Assembly: GCA_026122235.1 (NCBI GenBank)
Contig: JAOCZM010000239.1
Span: forward strand, 124,001 to 188,000
Reading direction: 5' to 3'
DNA length: 64,000 nucleotides
Source of the DNA: Vinca minor
Taxonomy: Eukaryota > Streptophyta > Magnoliopsida > Gentianales > Apocynaceae
Within the stretch, counting starts at the first letter, position 1. The number at the start of each line of letters is the position of its first letter. The translations under genes were made by a program, and so were the position numbers. Of this stretch, positions 9,744-21,622 are shown in pieces. The notes below the pieces were generated by a model. It made no database searches and was not told where the DNA came from. It worked only from the letters and a program-made list of their open reading frames with translations.

Positions 9744-10156
9744 ATGGATTTTTTGATTTGGAATGTCAGAGGTATAGGGAATGATGCATCACTTGCCAGA
9801 GTCCAACACATTAAACGTCAATGTCGATTGTCTTTAATTGTATTACTGGAACCCGTGTTACAGCTTACTGACCTGTCTATTACTGCCCGTTGTTTGGGTT
9901 TTGATCCTGCATTTGGGAACTTTAATAGTAAAATCTGGTTATTTTGGGATGGCTCTTTGGATTTACATGTAATAGAGGATGAGGAACAGTTTGTGCATGT
10001 GAATTTTGGTGGTTCTACTGGTACATCGGTTTACGGTACTTTTATATATGCTCGCTGTCAGTATACGCAGCGCAGGTCATTATGGGATACTTTATTACAG
10101 TTTGCTAACACTTATGATGACCCGTGGTTTGTTGGGGGAGATTTTAATGTAGTATC
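9744..10156 (+). pseudogene. LINE-A ORF2, endonuclease N-terminal part
   Basis: The ATG begins MDFLIWNVRGIG, the usual start of plant L1 ORF2 with the endonuclease/exonuclease/phosphatase fold. The segment runs to the GGDFNVV motif at about residue 130, where a solo LTR interrupts it. The endonuclease nicks the target DNA that primes reverse transcription. Removing the LTR and one GTATC copy keeps the frame open into 11709 onward, so the LTR arrived in an otherwise readable region. Confidence 0.88.
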
Positions 10157-11703
10157 TGTTAGTAGTGCCCTAGGACCATTAGCACATGTTGTGCGTTTTG
10201 TTATCTTTTTGAGCAAGTAATTGAATAGTTAATTTTGCTTTTGATTATCAAATGTGTGATTTGATAGTAAAACTCATTAGCTTATGTAATTACTATTCTA
10301 GAAGTCCCTAGTTTTATGTAATGCTTAATTACTATGAAATAAAACTAGTATGATTGTTGATTGATGATCTTGTTTTACTGATCATGTGTAATGGATACAA
10401 ATCACATCATAGATGCAATATATAGGGATACATTGTATTGGACGTTGATCCGTCGAGAAGTAATACTTCATGGTCTTAAGTCATAAGTATTACTTCCTCA
10501 ATACTATTTTTAGAATCCTTAGACCTTATGTCTTCATTGATTCTAGTATGAATGGAGCCACGTTTTGACTCGATCGGACGTTACTTGTAATGGAGTAACC
10601 AATACGATCGATGATCGGATGTAATGTCCTATCATAGCTTGAATGTGAGAGACATTGTAAGGAATTTGTCCTCTTTATTATTGAGAGAGATATCCATGGG
10701 CCCCTCAATAGGGAAAGATCATGTTTAAATGCATGGCCGTGTCTCAAATGTGTTTGATAAAGTGGTTATCAAATGCTATTTGTCGAAACAGTCTACCTGG
10801 AGATCGAGCATAAATATAATTAAGCTTAATAAGGGTGACGACCACCATGCCTTATGCTTAATTAGGATATCGCGAGACAAAGGGATTAAATAGTGGATTG
10901 ATATTAGGTTCCGTTGTATATTCATTCACTTTGGGTAGTCACAATGTCCCTGCTAGGGACCGCTTGTGATTTATGGACTCACACTACTACTAAGTGTGTT
11001 TTCACTGCCATTGTGAGATGAACTCTACGAGGTTACACGCATAGACGAGCTAACGAGCTTTATGTCCGCATTCAATGAATCTAGAATGTGTCTAGGTTCA
11101 TTGTATCCGACATTTGTCTTTCCGGAAATAATAAAGTGTTTATTATTCGAATTAGAGATAGAGGGCAATTTCGGTATTTTACCTATAGCTGGGATTACGT
11201 GGGAGTTATTATCCGATAAGGACTCCCACTACCAGCCAGAGTCTAAGGGGACGTGGGAGTTGAGGACTCCCATTGCCGAGAGGAGTTGAGGGACGTGAGA
11301 GTTAGTTCCGGGGAACAAACTCTCACACCCTATATAATAAACTCTTGGCCGAAACCCTAGACCACAATTCTTTTAGCCGAAATTAACCAAGAAACCCGAA
11401 ATTAGATTTCAGCTTTCAGCCTCTCCCTTTTCTCTCTAATTCCCGAAAATGCGAAAAAGACGAAGAGCTAGCAATCGCTGCCCGCTTTTAGCCGCGTGGA
11501 TACCAAGAGAGGGACTTTCCGCAAGGGAGATCAATTGGTGGCGATTAGCATCCAAGAAACGCCATCCTCCATTCAAGAAGCAGCTTCTTGAATCCGTAAA
11601 ATGTAAGTTTTTACCGCTATTTTTGATTCGTTTCATATGAGCAGATCCTTCAGGGGAGGATCCATGGGTGTTTGGAACGAGTTTCCGCCCATGAATCCCT
11701 TCA
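10157..11703 (+). mobile_element. Solo copia LTR (family TGTTAGTAGTG)
   Basis: A 1547-base LTR begins TGTTAGTAGTGCCC and ends ATCCCTTCA, flanked by GTATC at 10152-10156 and 11704-11708. Related LTRs lie at 35885-37415, 37416-38541 and 41795-43310. The first of these adjoins a primer site and a gag start, which shows the family is copia. No internal region is present, so it probably arose by recombination between two LTRs. Its U3 has repeated ACGTGGGAGTT blocks followed by a TATA box. Confidence 0.92.
11331..11337 (+). promoter_or_regulatory. TATA box of the solo LTR with upstream ACGTG repeats
   Basis: TATATAA follows CTCTCACACCC and is conserved in the minus-strand copies near 36250 and 42140. 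Three blocks with an ACGTGGGAGTT or ACGTGAGAGTT core occur at about 11197, 11251 and 11291. The ACGTG core is that of G-box/ABRE elements. That it functions this way is inference. Confidence 0.55.
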
Positions 11704-11708
11704 GTATC

Positions 11709-14700
11709 CTCCTCTACGGAGAGTTTTGGCTCCATTCCAGCCTCCCTTCCCATGATGGAATTTAATGAGGCTGTCCAAGACTGTGGTTTGATTGATGCAG
11801 GTTTTGAAGGGACTACGTTCACATGGCATCGGAGTTCAAATCCACCTTTACTGAGAAGACTTGATCGGCTACTCATTAATACCCGGTGGAACACTCTATT
11901 TGCAACCACAAGAGTGGAACACTTGCATCGGACAATGTCAGATCATAGTCCTCTCCATATCACAGCAAAGCTTAGTATGTCCAAAGTGGGTTCTGCTTTC
12001 CGATTCCAACAAATGTGGGTCAAGCATCCGTTATTTCTGGAAGAAATTTATACTCGGAGAATTGGAGTGGAAGAATTATACTGGAAGCAACGATCGAGGG
12101 TTAAGTGGTTAAAGGAAGGAAATGCAAACACCCGTTATTTCCATTCTCTTTGTACGAATCGCCGGGAAAAAATGAGTATTACTGCCATTAATGATGCCAT
12201 GGGCACACCCTTAACGGATTCGGATTCAATAGGTAAAGCCGGGGAAATTTACTATTCTCAATTATTTTCAGCTGATCATAGCTTGGTTGATGACCCGTCC
12301 TTCTTACATTGCATTCCACCACTTGTCTCGGCTGAGGACAACCGAGAGCTAAGCCAACTGCCGTGTGAAGAAGAGGTCAAGGAAGCTGTATTCTCACTCA
12401 ACAAAAATAGCGCTTCAGGTCCGGATGGGTTTTGTGGCTCCTTTTTTCAAGCTTGTTGGTTGGTGGCAGGCAACGATGTTACGTATTCTGTTAGGGATTT
12501 CTGGGCGGGCGTCCCTCAGCCGAGGGCCATGGCTAGTTCCTTTATAGTTCTTATCCCTAAATCAGAAAACTCGACTACTTTTAGGGATTTCCGGCCTATT
12601 TCTCTTTGTACCTTTGTTAGTAAAATTATCTCCAAAGTAATGGCAGCCCACCTTGCTACCTTATTGCCTAAACTCATATCTTTATCTCAGTTTGGGTTCG
12701 TGAAAGGAAGATTGATCTCGGATAACATTTTGCTTGCTAAGGAGGTGGTTCATCATCTGGATCGAAAGGTGCGTGGTGGGAATTTGATTGTAAAATTGGA
12801 TATGATGAAAGCATTTGACAGGGTCTCTCACAAATTCCTATTGGCAGTATTTGCTCGGTTTGGCTTCGCGGACCACTTCATTAATTTGATAAGAAATACT
12901 TTGTCTGACAACTGGTTTTCTATTTTAATAAATGGCTCCCCATTCGGATATTTCAAGGCGGAGAGGGGAGTTAAGCAGGGCGATCCATTATCTCCATTAT
13001 TATTCATCTTAGCGGCTGACTCTTTTTCTCGGGCTTTGGATGACATTATCAAGAGGGGTCAATTAGTTCCATATACGCTACCGCGATACATTATGACTAT
13101 TTCACACCTATGTTTTGCAGATGATGTTATAATTTTTCTTAATGGGTCGAAAAGGAATGTGGAGCAACTGGTGGTTTTCTTAAAGAGGTATGAATCAGTG
13201 TCTGGTCAACGGGTAAATATGGGGAAATCGGCCTTTTACATTTCTTTGAAGACAAGTGATAGACAAGCTAAAGTTATTCAGTCAATCACGAATTTTGTTC
13301 ATGGAGATTTTCCAGTTAAGTATTTTGGCTGCCCATTGACAAAGGGCCGCACTCATGCAACTCACTATTCTCACTTGGTAGAACAAATCTCTTCCCGAAT
13401 TGCAGGTTGGCAAACAAAGTTACTAGATATGGCAGGGCGGCTTACTCTTATTCGGCATTTCCTTTCTTACATGACTTTACACATACTTGCGGTTTCGAAC
13501 CCGCCTGCGATTATCAAGGTCCAAATAGAGCGGTTACTATCTGGTTTTTTGTGGGGTTCTGTTAACGGCGTGAAGCGCAGACACTGGATGGCCTGGTCAA
13601 AAATTTGTTCTGATAAGCTGAGCAATGGGCTCGGATTGATTAGTATAGAACACTATGTAAGGGCTTGTGCTATGAAGTTATGGTGGAGGTTCAGAACATC
13701 CGACTCATATTGGAGCCAGTATCTAGTAACAAGATATTACTCTCGATTGGATCATGTTTCCCTGTCAGTTGTGCAACCGGGTTCTTCGGCAACATGGAGG
13801 AGGATGATTGGCGCTAAAGATATAACAGAGAATGCAATGGGGGTATTGATCAGGGACGGCAGTAGCATGTTTTGTTATGAAGACATCACACTTAGGGGTC
13901 CCCTAACCCACGTGGTAAGTCACATTCCCCGGACTATTCTTCCTCTGAAGATCCGAGATTTCATGGCTGACTCGGCTTGGGACTGGAGGAAATTAGACCC
14001 TTGGCTGCCAAAGGACTATTATCGGATTCTTCCAAGCGTGGAACTTGAGTCAGGGAAATATATTTTAATATGGAAACTGGAACATAGGGTCTTTTTACAT
14101 TATCCTCGACAGTCGAAATGATTCAGGGGGGAGGGTGACTTCAATGACTCGCAAATTACTATGGGGTAGCAAACTACTTCTTTATCTACAACTGTTTATA
14201 TGGAAGTTTTTCAACAAATTTTTACCAATGGAGGATGTTCTATGGAAATTTGGGTTTCAAACTGTTGCACAATGTGCCTGCTGTACGGGAGGTGATACTC
14301 TATTGCATGTATTTTTGGAGTGCCCTCTAGCGCGACATCTTTGGAGCCATGCGGAGGTTGAGGCTGGGTTCTCCTCCCGGCCAACCTCAACTCCACATAA
14401 TCAGCTCCGATCTTGGTGGATGGCGGGTAAAGGCAACTTTGCTAAGCGGCTGGTGATAGTATCAACATGTGTTTTATGGCAATTATGGAAATCAAGGTGC
14501 ACCTTTGTGTTTGAAGGGAGGCGAACCACCAACCATCAGATCATCTTGGCCTTTGATCAACAACTGGTGGCATTGAAGCAAGCGGGGAGAGTGAGTTACG
14601 GAAATCGGGTACCGGTTCCAAAGAGGATTCAGCCCATATGTTGGCGGATGACTGATAGTTCAGAGGATAGGGTGATTTTGAATATTGATGGGGCATCCCG

Positions 14701-15151
14701 AGGTAACCCGGGGGTAGCAGGTCTTGGCTGGGTTATTAGGAATGGTTTGGGCGCCTTTTTGGCGGCTGGAGCTCAATTCTTGGGAGAGAATGAGACTAAT
14801 ACTATGACAGAGATTGCGCCTTTGGTCCATGGTCTTCAAATGGCTGCGAAGCTGGGTACGTGAATCTCCCAGATTCAGACGGACTCACAGGTATTGGAAG
14901 GAGAAATCCGCAAAGGCAAGCTTGCAAATTGGAAACTAGATGGAGTCTTCCGCAAGGCATGGCACTTATCCAAGGGTATCCCATTTGTTCATATATTCCG
15001 TCAAGGAAATGTGATTGCGGATGCACTAGCAAACTTAGGATGTGATTCGAAAGATACATTGTTTTTTACCACTTTGACCTCTTTGCCTCCAAACATAAAG
15101 GGCTTGATTCATTTAGACCGTCAAGGGATACCCACAATACGGGTCTCTTGA
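11709..15151 (+). pseudogene. LINE-A ORF2, remaining part (RT, zinc finger, RNase H)
   Basis: The frame resumes with GSIPASLP in the endonuclease and continues through SDHSPLH. It then appears to lose roughly 80 residues of linker: FLEEI joins directly to VEELYWKQ near 12050. The RT domain has KLDMMKAFDRVSH and CFADDVIIF, with both catalytic Asp pairs intact. A frame shift between about 14095 and 14135 follows the stop at 14119-14121. The zinc finger region (CACCTGGDTLLHVFLECP) and RNase H (NIDGASRGNPG, then QTDSQVL) are in the next frame, which is broken by TGA at 14861-14863 and closes at about 15151. It would copy its RNA at the target site if it were intact. It is inactive as it stands. 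Confidence 0.88.
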
Positions 15152-15197
15152 CGATACAGTGTAATTATTTTCCTCATCAATAAAAGCTTGGCTCCTT

Positions 15198-15199
<2 letters not shown>

Positions 15200-15261
<62 letters not shown>
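15200..15261. repeat. (AT)n microsatellite between two LINEs
   Basis: A pure AT run joins the 3' end of LINE-A to the 3' end of LINE-B. It may be the (TA)n tract of the original tandem unit or a modified tail of either LINE. Confidence 0.9.
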
Positions 15262-15263
<2 letters not shown>

Positions 15264-15461
15264 AAAGCCACCAGCGTGGTGGGGCGGACCCCCGTTTTAT
15301 TAATATGTAGCCAAAAGCGGCAAAATCAAAGGATGGGGGGGGACACAAACCAAACCTCCCAAATACATTATAAGATGAAAAAAATGCAACCTTGAACATT
15401 TATATATATGTTCAAGGGTGAAACAACAGATGACTAGGCTAAATGCAAAGCAGTAAATAAC

Positions 15462-18400
15462 CTAGCAAAATGTAGAGACTGGGAAAATTTTCCCAGAATG
15501 TAGATGACATAGACCACGAGTGAGGTATGCTATATGATATTGTGAGTGAATTGAGGAAGTTCTGGAATCACAAGCCGCATTAGCGAGGCTATCTGCAACC
15601 TTATTTGCCTCCCTAAAAATATGCTTCACTGTAGAGTTTCCAATAATGCGTAACAATCCTTGAAAAAGGTGATCTAGTCTCCAGGAGGATACTTTACCCG
15701 CATGAATTGAATCACAGAGAAATTTAGAGTCAGTCTGAATACTTACATTGAGATAACCCAAGGTGGAGGCATGATTTATGCCCGTGATCATGGCTTCGAT
15801 TTCAGCCACCGAATTGGTCTTATTTTTCCCAAGATAAGTCGAGAAAGCTCCGATAAACCTACCAGATGATGTCCGTAGAATTCCACAAGCGCCCGAGATG
15901 CCCGGATTTCCTCTAGCTGCACCATCAATATTAAGAATAAGTGGATCTGTGCTTCCCTGCCAAATGACCGCCAATACACGGGAGGAGACCAGTCTTGAAC
16001 CACCCATAAATATTTCAAAAAGTCTTGCATTTTTCAATGTAGGGAAAAGGAAACTATCAAATTCATAAATCAGACTAGCATATCCCGCTCTTTTCCCATC
16101 ATAAACAAAACGACAACGGTGTCTCCAAAGTATCCAACAAACACTCGCATTGATAATTGAATTTATCTTGCGACCCCTATCGCGTCCTTTCCATCATATG
16201 AAATTTAAAAGAGAGCGATGGGAGTCGTACCTTAGTGTAGTCCATGCTATTCCAACCAAGGCACGACTGTGCTTCCATAAGCGTTTTGCTATGCTGCAGT
16301 CAGCGAAGATATGATCAAAAGTGTCTTCTCCGTGACCACAATGACATCGAGAGACCAACGGCACTCCCCACCGTTTCCTTACCTCATCCAGAGCCAGAAA
16401 TCCATTGAAGAAGCGCCATAGACAAATCTGCTGTGCTAAAGGCAAAGCTGAAACCCATATTCGGGTTATGAAAAACTGTGAAGGACCTTTCAGCTGAAGT
16501 ATCTGCAAAACAGATGTAACAGAAAAATTCCCTCGAGGTTCCAGTGTCCAAATATGTAAATCCCTACCTGGAGAAATCCGAATCTAAGGCAAAACTTGGG
16601 AGTGATTAACCGGTATTAGCTGATGAGCCGTGTCCCTCCATCCGGACTCATCCAGAAACTCATGTATTGGAGAGCCGTCGGCTATCACTCCTGGGATCAA
16701 TGACAAGGAGCCCTGAAATGTAAAGTTTTCGTACTAGAATGAAGATCGACCCTCCCGAACCAGAAGATGTATGTGAGATTCAGCTGATTCCCTAATTTTA
16801 AGCAATCGACGCCAGACATGAGAATCATTTGGCCGAGAGGGCCCCAAAACTGGATGTGCCGATGAGGTACAGTATTTCTCCATCATAAAATCACGCCACA
16901 AAGAGGAGGAGATCCGAAAACGCCACCATAATTTATGTGAGTAAGCAATTTGATAAGAATCCAAGGTTGATAAACCCAAACCATTTTGAGAAGTATCCCG
17001 GCATAACCTTTTCCAAGACATCCAATGTCGCCTACAACCAAATTCCGTTGTTCCCCACAAGAAATTGGCGAATAACCCCTCCATATGATTCAAAACTTGT
17101 CTCGGAGGACAGGAGACGGCAATAATATGCATAGGCATTGAGAGTAAAACATATCGAATCAGAATTAGACGTCCAATCAAACCTAAGAATTCCTTTGCCA
17201 ACCTGCCAATCTAGCTTCTATTTTCGCAATAACGGAAGAGTAAAACACTATCTTTTTTCTTCCCGTGAAAAGAGGGCAGCCAATATATGTCATGGGCATA
17301 ATCCCACTGCAGAACCCTGTAACTCGGATCACCATTTCCAATTGCCTCAGCTGAGTTCTATCAGACATATAAAAAGAACACTTACCATCGTTGATTCGCT
17401 GCCCCGAACATCTTTCATATTGCCGAAGGAAGGCCATTAAAGCTTGCAATCCCCGTTTAGCACCATTCAGGAACACAATCACATCATCAACATAAGCTAA
17501 ATGGGAAATCATAACAGTAAAATGAGGAACCACATACCTTCCTATGCAACCAGAATGAACAAGCTTATCCAAACCCCGAGAGAAAACATCAGCAACAAGA
17601 ATAAATAGCAGAGGGGACAAAGGATCCCCTTGTTTAACACCGCGTCCCGATCGGAAAAAACCATATGGTGTGCCATTGATTAGGACCGAAAACCAATTAT
17701 TATTTAAAAGATTCCGAATAAGATGCATGAAATGGGGGCTAAAACCAAATTTCCGTAGTATAGACAGTAGGTATTTATGCGAAACCCGGTCAAAAGCTTT
17801 CATCATATCCAATTTTATTATCATATTACCCCCACAAACTTTTTTACTTAAAGAATTCATCATTTCCATAGCAAGTAAAATGTTATCTGAAATAACCCAA
17901 CCCTGAATAAATCCCGACTGATTTCTGCACAAAATGAGGTCTAGCAAAGGTGAAAATCGGCTAGCCACCACTTTGGAAATAATTTTACTAGAGAAATTAC
18001 ATAAAGATATCGGTCGAAACTCACCAATTGTGTCTGGACTATCCTTCTTAGGAATGAGTACTAGGAACGAACTAGATGTAGATCGCGGAAGGGGCAAACC
18101 AGCCCAGAAATCTTTTACTGCTTGAACGACACTGTTTGCTACTATCTTCCAACATGATTGAAAAAACCTGCCTGTGAACCCATCCGGACCGGCTGCACTA
18201 GATGGACTTAGGGCAAAAGCTACCTCCTTAACTTCCTGATCATTAGGTAGGGAGTCCAAAGAACGATTCTCCATATCCGAAATACTATGTGGTATCAAAT
18301 CCAGAAGCTGATAATCCGGCTGTGAACTCGGATCTAAAGAAAATAAATCTTCATAATACTTAGCCCCCTCTGCCCCAATTGCCGCCGGTGTGGTATGGAA

Positions 18401-19534
18401 AGTCCCATCCGATTAAGTAATTTTGTTTATGAATAACCTCTGTTGTTGATTCTTACAATATAAGTGAAAATATCGAGTATTAGCATCTCCATCTTCAAGC
18501 CACTTTTGCCGTGATTTTTGTCGCCAAAAAATACCTTCCAACTCCAGATTAAGGGCATGGTTCGCCCGTGCCACCGTCAATTCCTCTTGTAAAATAACCG
18601 AGGGTCCCAAATCATGAAGGCCTTCTAATCTCGAAACCTCGACCTCAGACTCCTTGACATTAGTATGTATATTTCCAAATGTGGATCTATTCCAACATCC
18701 CAATTCATTTTTCAATCGCTTGAGTTTTATTTGCAATGCTAGCATTCCCGAACCAGGCACATTTTTAGCTCAGGATTTACGAACAATATCCATAAAGTTA
18801 GGATGCCTGATCCACATATCCTGGAAGCTGAAAGCGGAACCACCTCTATCTATAGATAACCTGACATTCATTAGTAGAGCACAGTGATCAGATATAGTAC
18901 ATGGCAAGTGGGTTATCGTAGTTGATGCAAAAGTGTCATTCCAAGAAGAAGAAACTAAGAAACGATCCAGTTTTCTGAGTAACGGCCGAACACCACTCCG
19001 ACACCAAGTGTAAGGGCTGCCCAATCCCGGTATCTCCAATAAACCACAATCCTGAACTGCCTCCCCAAACTCCTGCATAGGAAGCATAGCCGGTATCGAA
19101 CCTTGACTTTCATCAACCCTCAAAACAACATTAAAATCCCCTCCAATAGACTAAGGTAAAACATATTGAGAATAAAATATCCGAAGTTCATCCCATAACT
19201 CCCTCCTCTGAACATAGGAGCACTTAGCATAAACATAGGAGCAGTAGACAGGTGAAGAAGAAAATATGTTAACTTGACAGTGAATAACTTGCTCCGAGTC
19301 CTTAATAATCACAATATCGACTAACGTATCCCACATTAACCAGATTTTGCTATTACAATTTCCAAAATAAGAATCAAACCCCAAACGCCGAGCATACATA
19401 GGCAATTCAGATAGGTCAACCAAAGGTTCCAAAAAAGCAATAAATTGTAATCGATGTTCCCTTTTAAACTGACGAATATTAGCCAAAGTACTTTCATTAG
19501 CAATCCCACGAATATTCCATATGATGTAATTCAT
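15462..19534 (-). pseudogene. LINE-B ORF2 (endonuclease, RT, zinc finger, RNase H)
   Basis: It starts MNYIIWNIRGIAN at 19534, with endonuclease to about 18770. A stop falls just before the GGDFNVV position (about 19151), another near 18770 and a third near 18413. The RT lies at 18298-17183 with KLDMMKAFDRVSH and VKQGDPLSPLL. Its catalytic box reads YVDD rather than the F/YADD of the other LINEs here. A frame shift near 17190 leads into the RT thumb at 17201-16734. The zinc-finger segment is at 16508-16194 and RNase H at about 16037-15462 (NIDGAARGNPG, EIEAM, QTDSKFL, ADSLAN). It is a dead copy with clear domain order. Confidence 0.88.
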
Positions 19535-19569
19535 TAAACAAGTATGGAGGAGTAAAGTAAATGAGACCT

Positions 19570-21550
19570 CTAATGAGTACGAGTGGTCGACTCTGAGAGT
19601 CGAGGGGATCGTCTCAAAGGGCCCTGGACCTGTTTAGATTTTTTCCCTTTACGAATTGGAACATCGACAGTAGGAATATTTTCTACAAGCATCTGAGAGT
19701 TACCTGCTGTGTCCGAAAAGGGGGATAGTTCAACCTGCTGAAAGGGACTTTCTAGGAAAGTCACCGCAACCTCTTCATAATCCATTGATCCGGGTAGAGC
19801 CGAGCTACCACCCACTTCAACACCAGGTAATAATCCAGGCTCATCCGGGTACTCCGGGCCTTCGTCATCCGTATCGGTTCCCACTCCAGCTTTAGGTATC
19901 CGAATAGGGCCTTCTATACCCGGGACTTGCTCTGCAGTCGGTCCCGAGTTTCCCACCAAACTAATGTTCTGATTCAAACTCCCTGTACCAGTGTGCAAAG
20001 CCGGGTCAGCAGCAATTAATGCCAACGCAGCATTTTTCGACTCGGAAGTGGCAGTAACCAGGTCAAGTGCAGGAGTTCGGGATGAAACCGGGTCAGTAGA
20101 TGCTGAAACCGGGACAGTTGTTGTAGAATTCAGGTAAGAAAGTGTGAGAATAGTTGAAACCGAGTCAGTAGTTTGTAAGATTGTTACCGCTGTCGGTTCC
20201 GGGTCTGAGGAGTGGGTAGGATGAATTACCCGTGTCGGCTGAGTCAGATCACCTTTACCCGGTATCTCCAGCACAGTAAACGATCGCAGTTCCTCCATGA
20301 TCGCCGCCCTATCCTTCGATGTCGGTTTTTCATTGCCGGCTGATTGATGAAATCGATGTGTGAGAAGAGAGAATTTCTCACAACCCACCATAATGTCGTC
20401 GGTACCCCTGGGAGTCAAAGAAATTGGTTCAATAAACGTGTTCATCCTGACCCTCGGCAGCATTACCGGAGTGACCGGGACTGGGGCTCTTATTACTGCC
20501 TGTGTTGTTGCCGGTCTGACTGCCGGTAAAGGCGCCGCGCTCACAGCCTGTTCATCCGCTACCAATACAGACTGATTCCGTGAAGAAGAATCCAAGTCCA
20601 CAGTAATCGCTGCAGTTGGCGGGGCAACAACCCTTGCTGCTTGCTTTCCAGCCAATCCGGATGAACCCGGTTCCCGGCGACCAACCCGAACCCACTGATT
20701 GTCGAGTGAAGGAGAGACAACTATCCCCGATTTCAGTGTTCTTAGAATCGGCATAACCTTCTGGCCCTTGTTCTGTGTCTGTTTGATGGGAATAACAGCC
20801 GGAATCACCGGCATCGTTTGCTTTCCACATTGATGAATGTCATGACCGATTCTTTTGCAACCCACACACTAATTGGTTGCCAAAAATTCTTCCCTGTGTG
20901 GCCATGAGTAATCCGAATTCTTTTAGGCAATTCTCCCAAAAGATCCACTTCCACACACACTTTTGCAATACCCGGACGAGAAGCAGCCGCCGTCGGGGCA
21001 TCCAATGCCAATGGTTGGCCTACCGCCCTTGCGAGGGAGAACAATTTTGATTTGTTATATAAATGTTTAGGTAATCCTTCGAATCCAATCCAAACAGGGA
21101 CGATCGATGGTTCCTCTTCCACATTGAAGTCATATGTCCATTTAAAAACTCGCATCGTAATGCCAATAAATGTCCAAATCCCTTGTCTCCAAAGACGACA
21201 GTAATCTTCTTCCAAATCGAATCTTATCAAAACATGGTGGGGATCCATTCTACCAATCCAAAAATTCCCCTGAAAGCCAACTTTATGGAATGATCTTCGT
21301 AAGATTCAACATTTGGAGCGTATTTATGGAACTTACCCACCAAAGCGAACTGCCATGGACGCATGAGGAGTTCATGTTCCTCCGCCGGGACAATCAGATG
21401 TGGTTCCCCTTTACAAACCTCCAAGTTCGTTATTGGCAGATTAATCACGGGTGTCTGAGGACCAGTCAATAATTCCGCAAAGCTCTTATCTTTCCAAACA
21501 TTAGAGACCGTGATTGGCGGAGCCACGGCGGCCGGAGGGTCGGTGGCCAT
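19570..21550 (-). pseudogene. LINE-B ORF1 (DUF4283 RNA-binding protein)
   Basis: The frame starts MATDPPAAVAPP at 21550 and includes WKDKSFAELLTG, the usual N-terminus of plant L1 ORF1. A shift near 21240 leads to the DUF4283 core (IRFDLEEDYCRLWRQGIWTF) and another near 20865 leads to a partial zinc knuckle (KRIGHDIHQCGK). The rest is a Pro/Ser/Thr-rich spacer with the acidic segment DTDDEGPEYPDE and a basic tail ending RRSPRL. ORF1 proteins bind the element RNA. Two frame shifts make this copy non-functional. Confidence 0.85.
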
Positions 21551-21622
21551 GGAAGCCGCGCCATCAAGAGGATGATCGGATGATTCTCCTATTTTTTAGG
21601 AGGATATTAACCTAGTAGCAAC

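Larger units (their letters stand above)
9164..15198 (+). mobile_element. LINE-A: 5'-truncated plant L1 retrotransposon
   Basis: The fragment starts within ORF1, contains ORF2 (endonuclease, RT, zinc finger, RNase H) and ends in a 3' UTR with AATAAA at 15179-15184. No true poly-A tail is seen, and the element runs into a TA microsatellite. It is split by a solo copia LTR at 10157-11703. Inserted into tandem copy A, it forms a tail-to-tail pair with LINE-B. No target duplication was found. It is defective because of a frame shift, an internal stop and an ORF2 deletion. Confidence 0.88.
15262..21622 (-). mobile_element. LINE-B: near full-length plant L1
   Basis: On the minus strand it runs from a short 5' leader (about 21600-21551) through ORF1 and ORF2 to a 3' end with GAGTGG-type sequence shared with LINE-C (CCACCAGCG and GGGGCGGACCCCC near 15268 and 23551). 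Both ends abut AT-rich tandem-unit sequence, so a target duplication cannot be separated from the TA repeats. All domains are present but ORF1 and ORF2 carry several shifts and stops. Confidence 0.88.

Noticed and set aside
11062..11640. Open frames inside the solo LTR (11062-11289, 11449-11640, 11436-11909)
   Set aside because: They lie in LTR U3/R/U5 and have no conserved frame in the other LTR copies. They are accidental.
15196..15399. Minus-strand frame with many Tyr-Ile repeats
   Set aside because: It is a translation of the (AT)n microsatellite plus LINE 3' UTR. The same applies to similar frames at 34219-34485 and 1-216.
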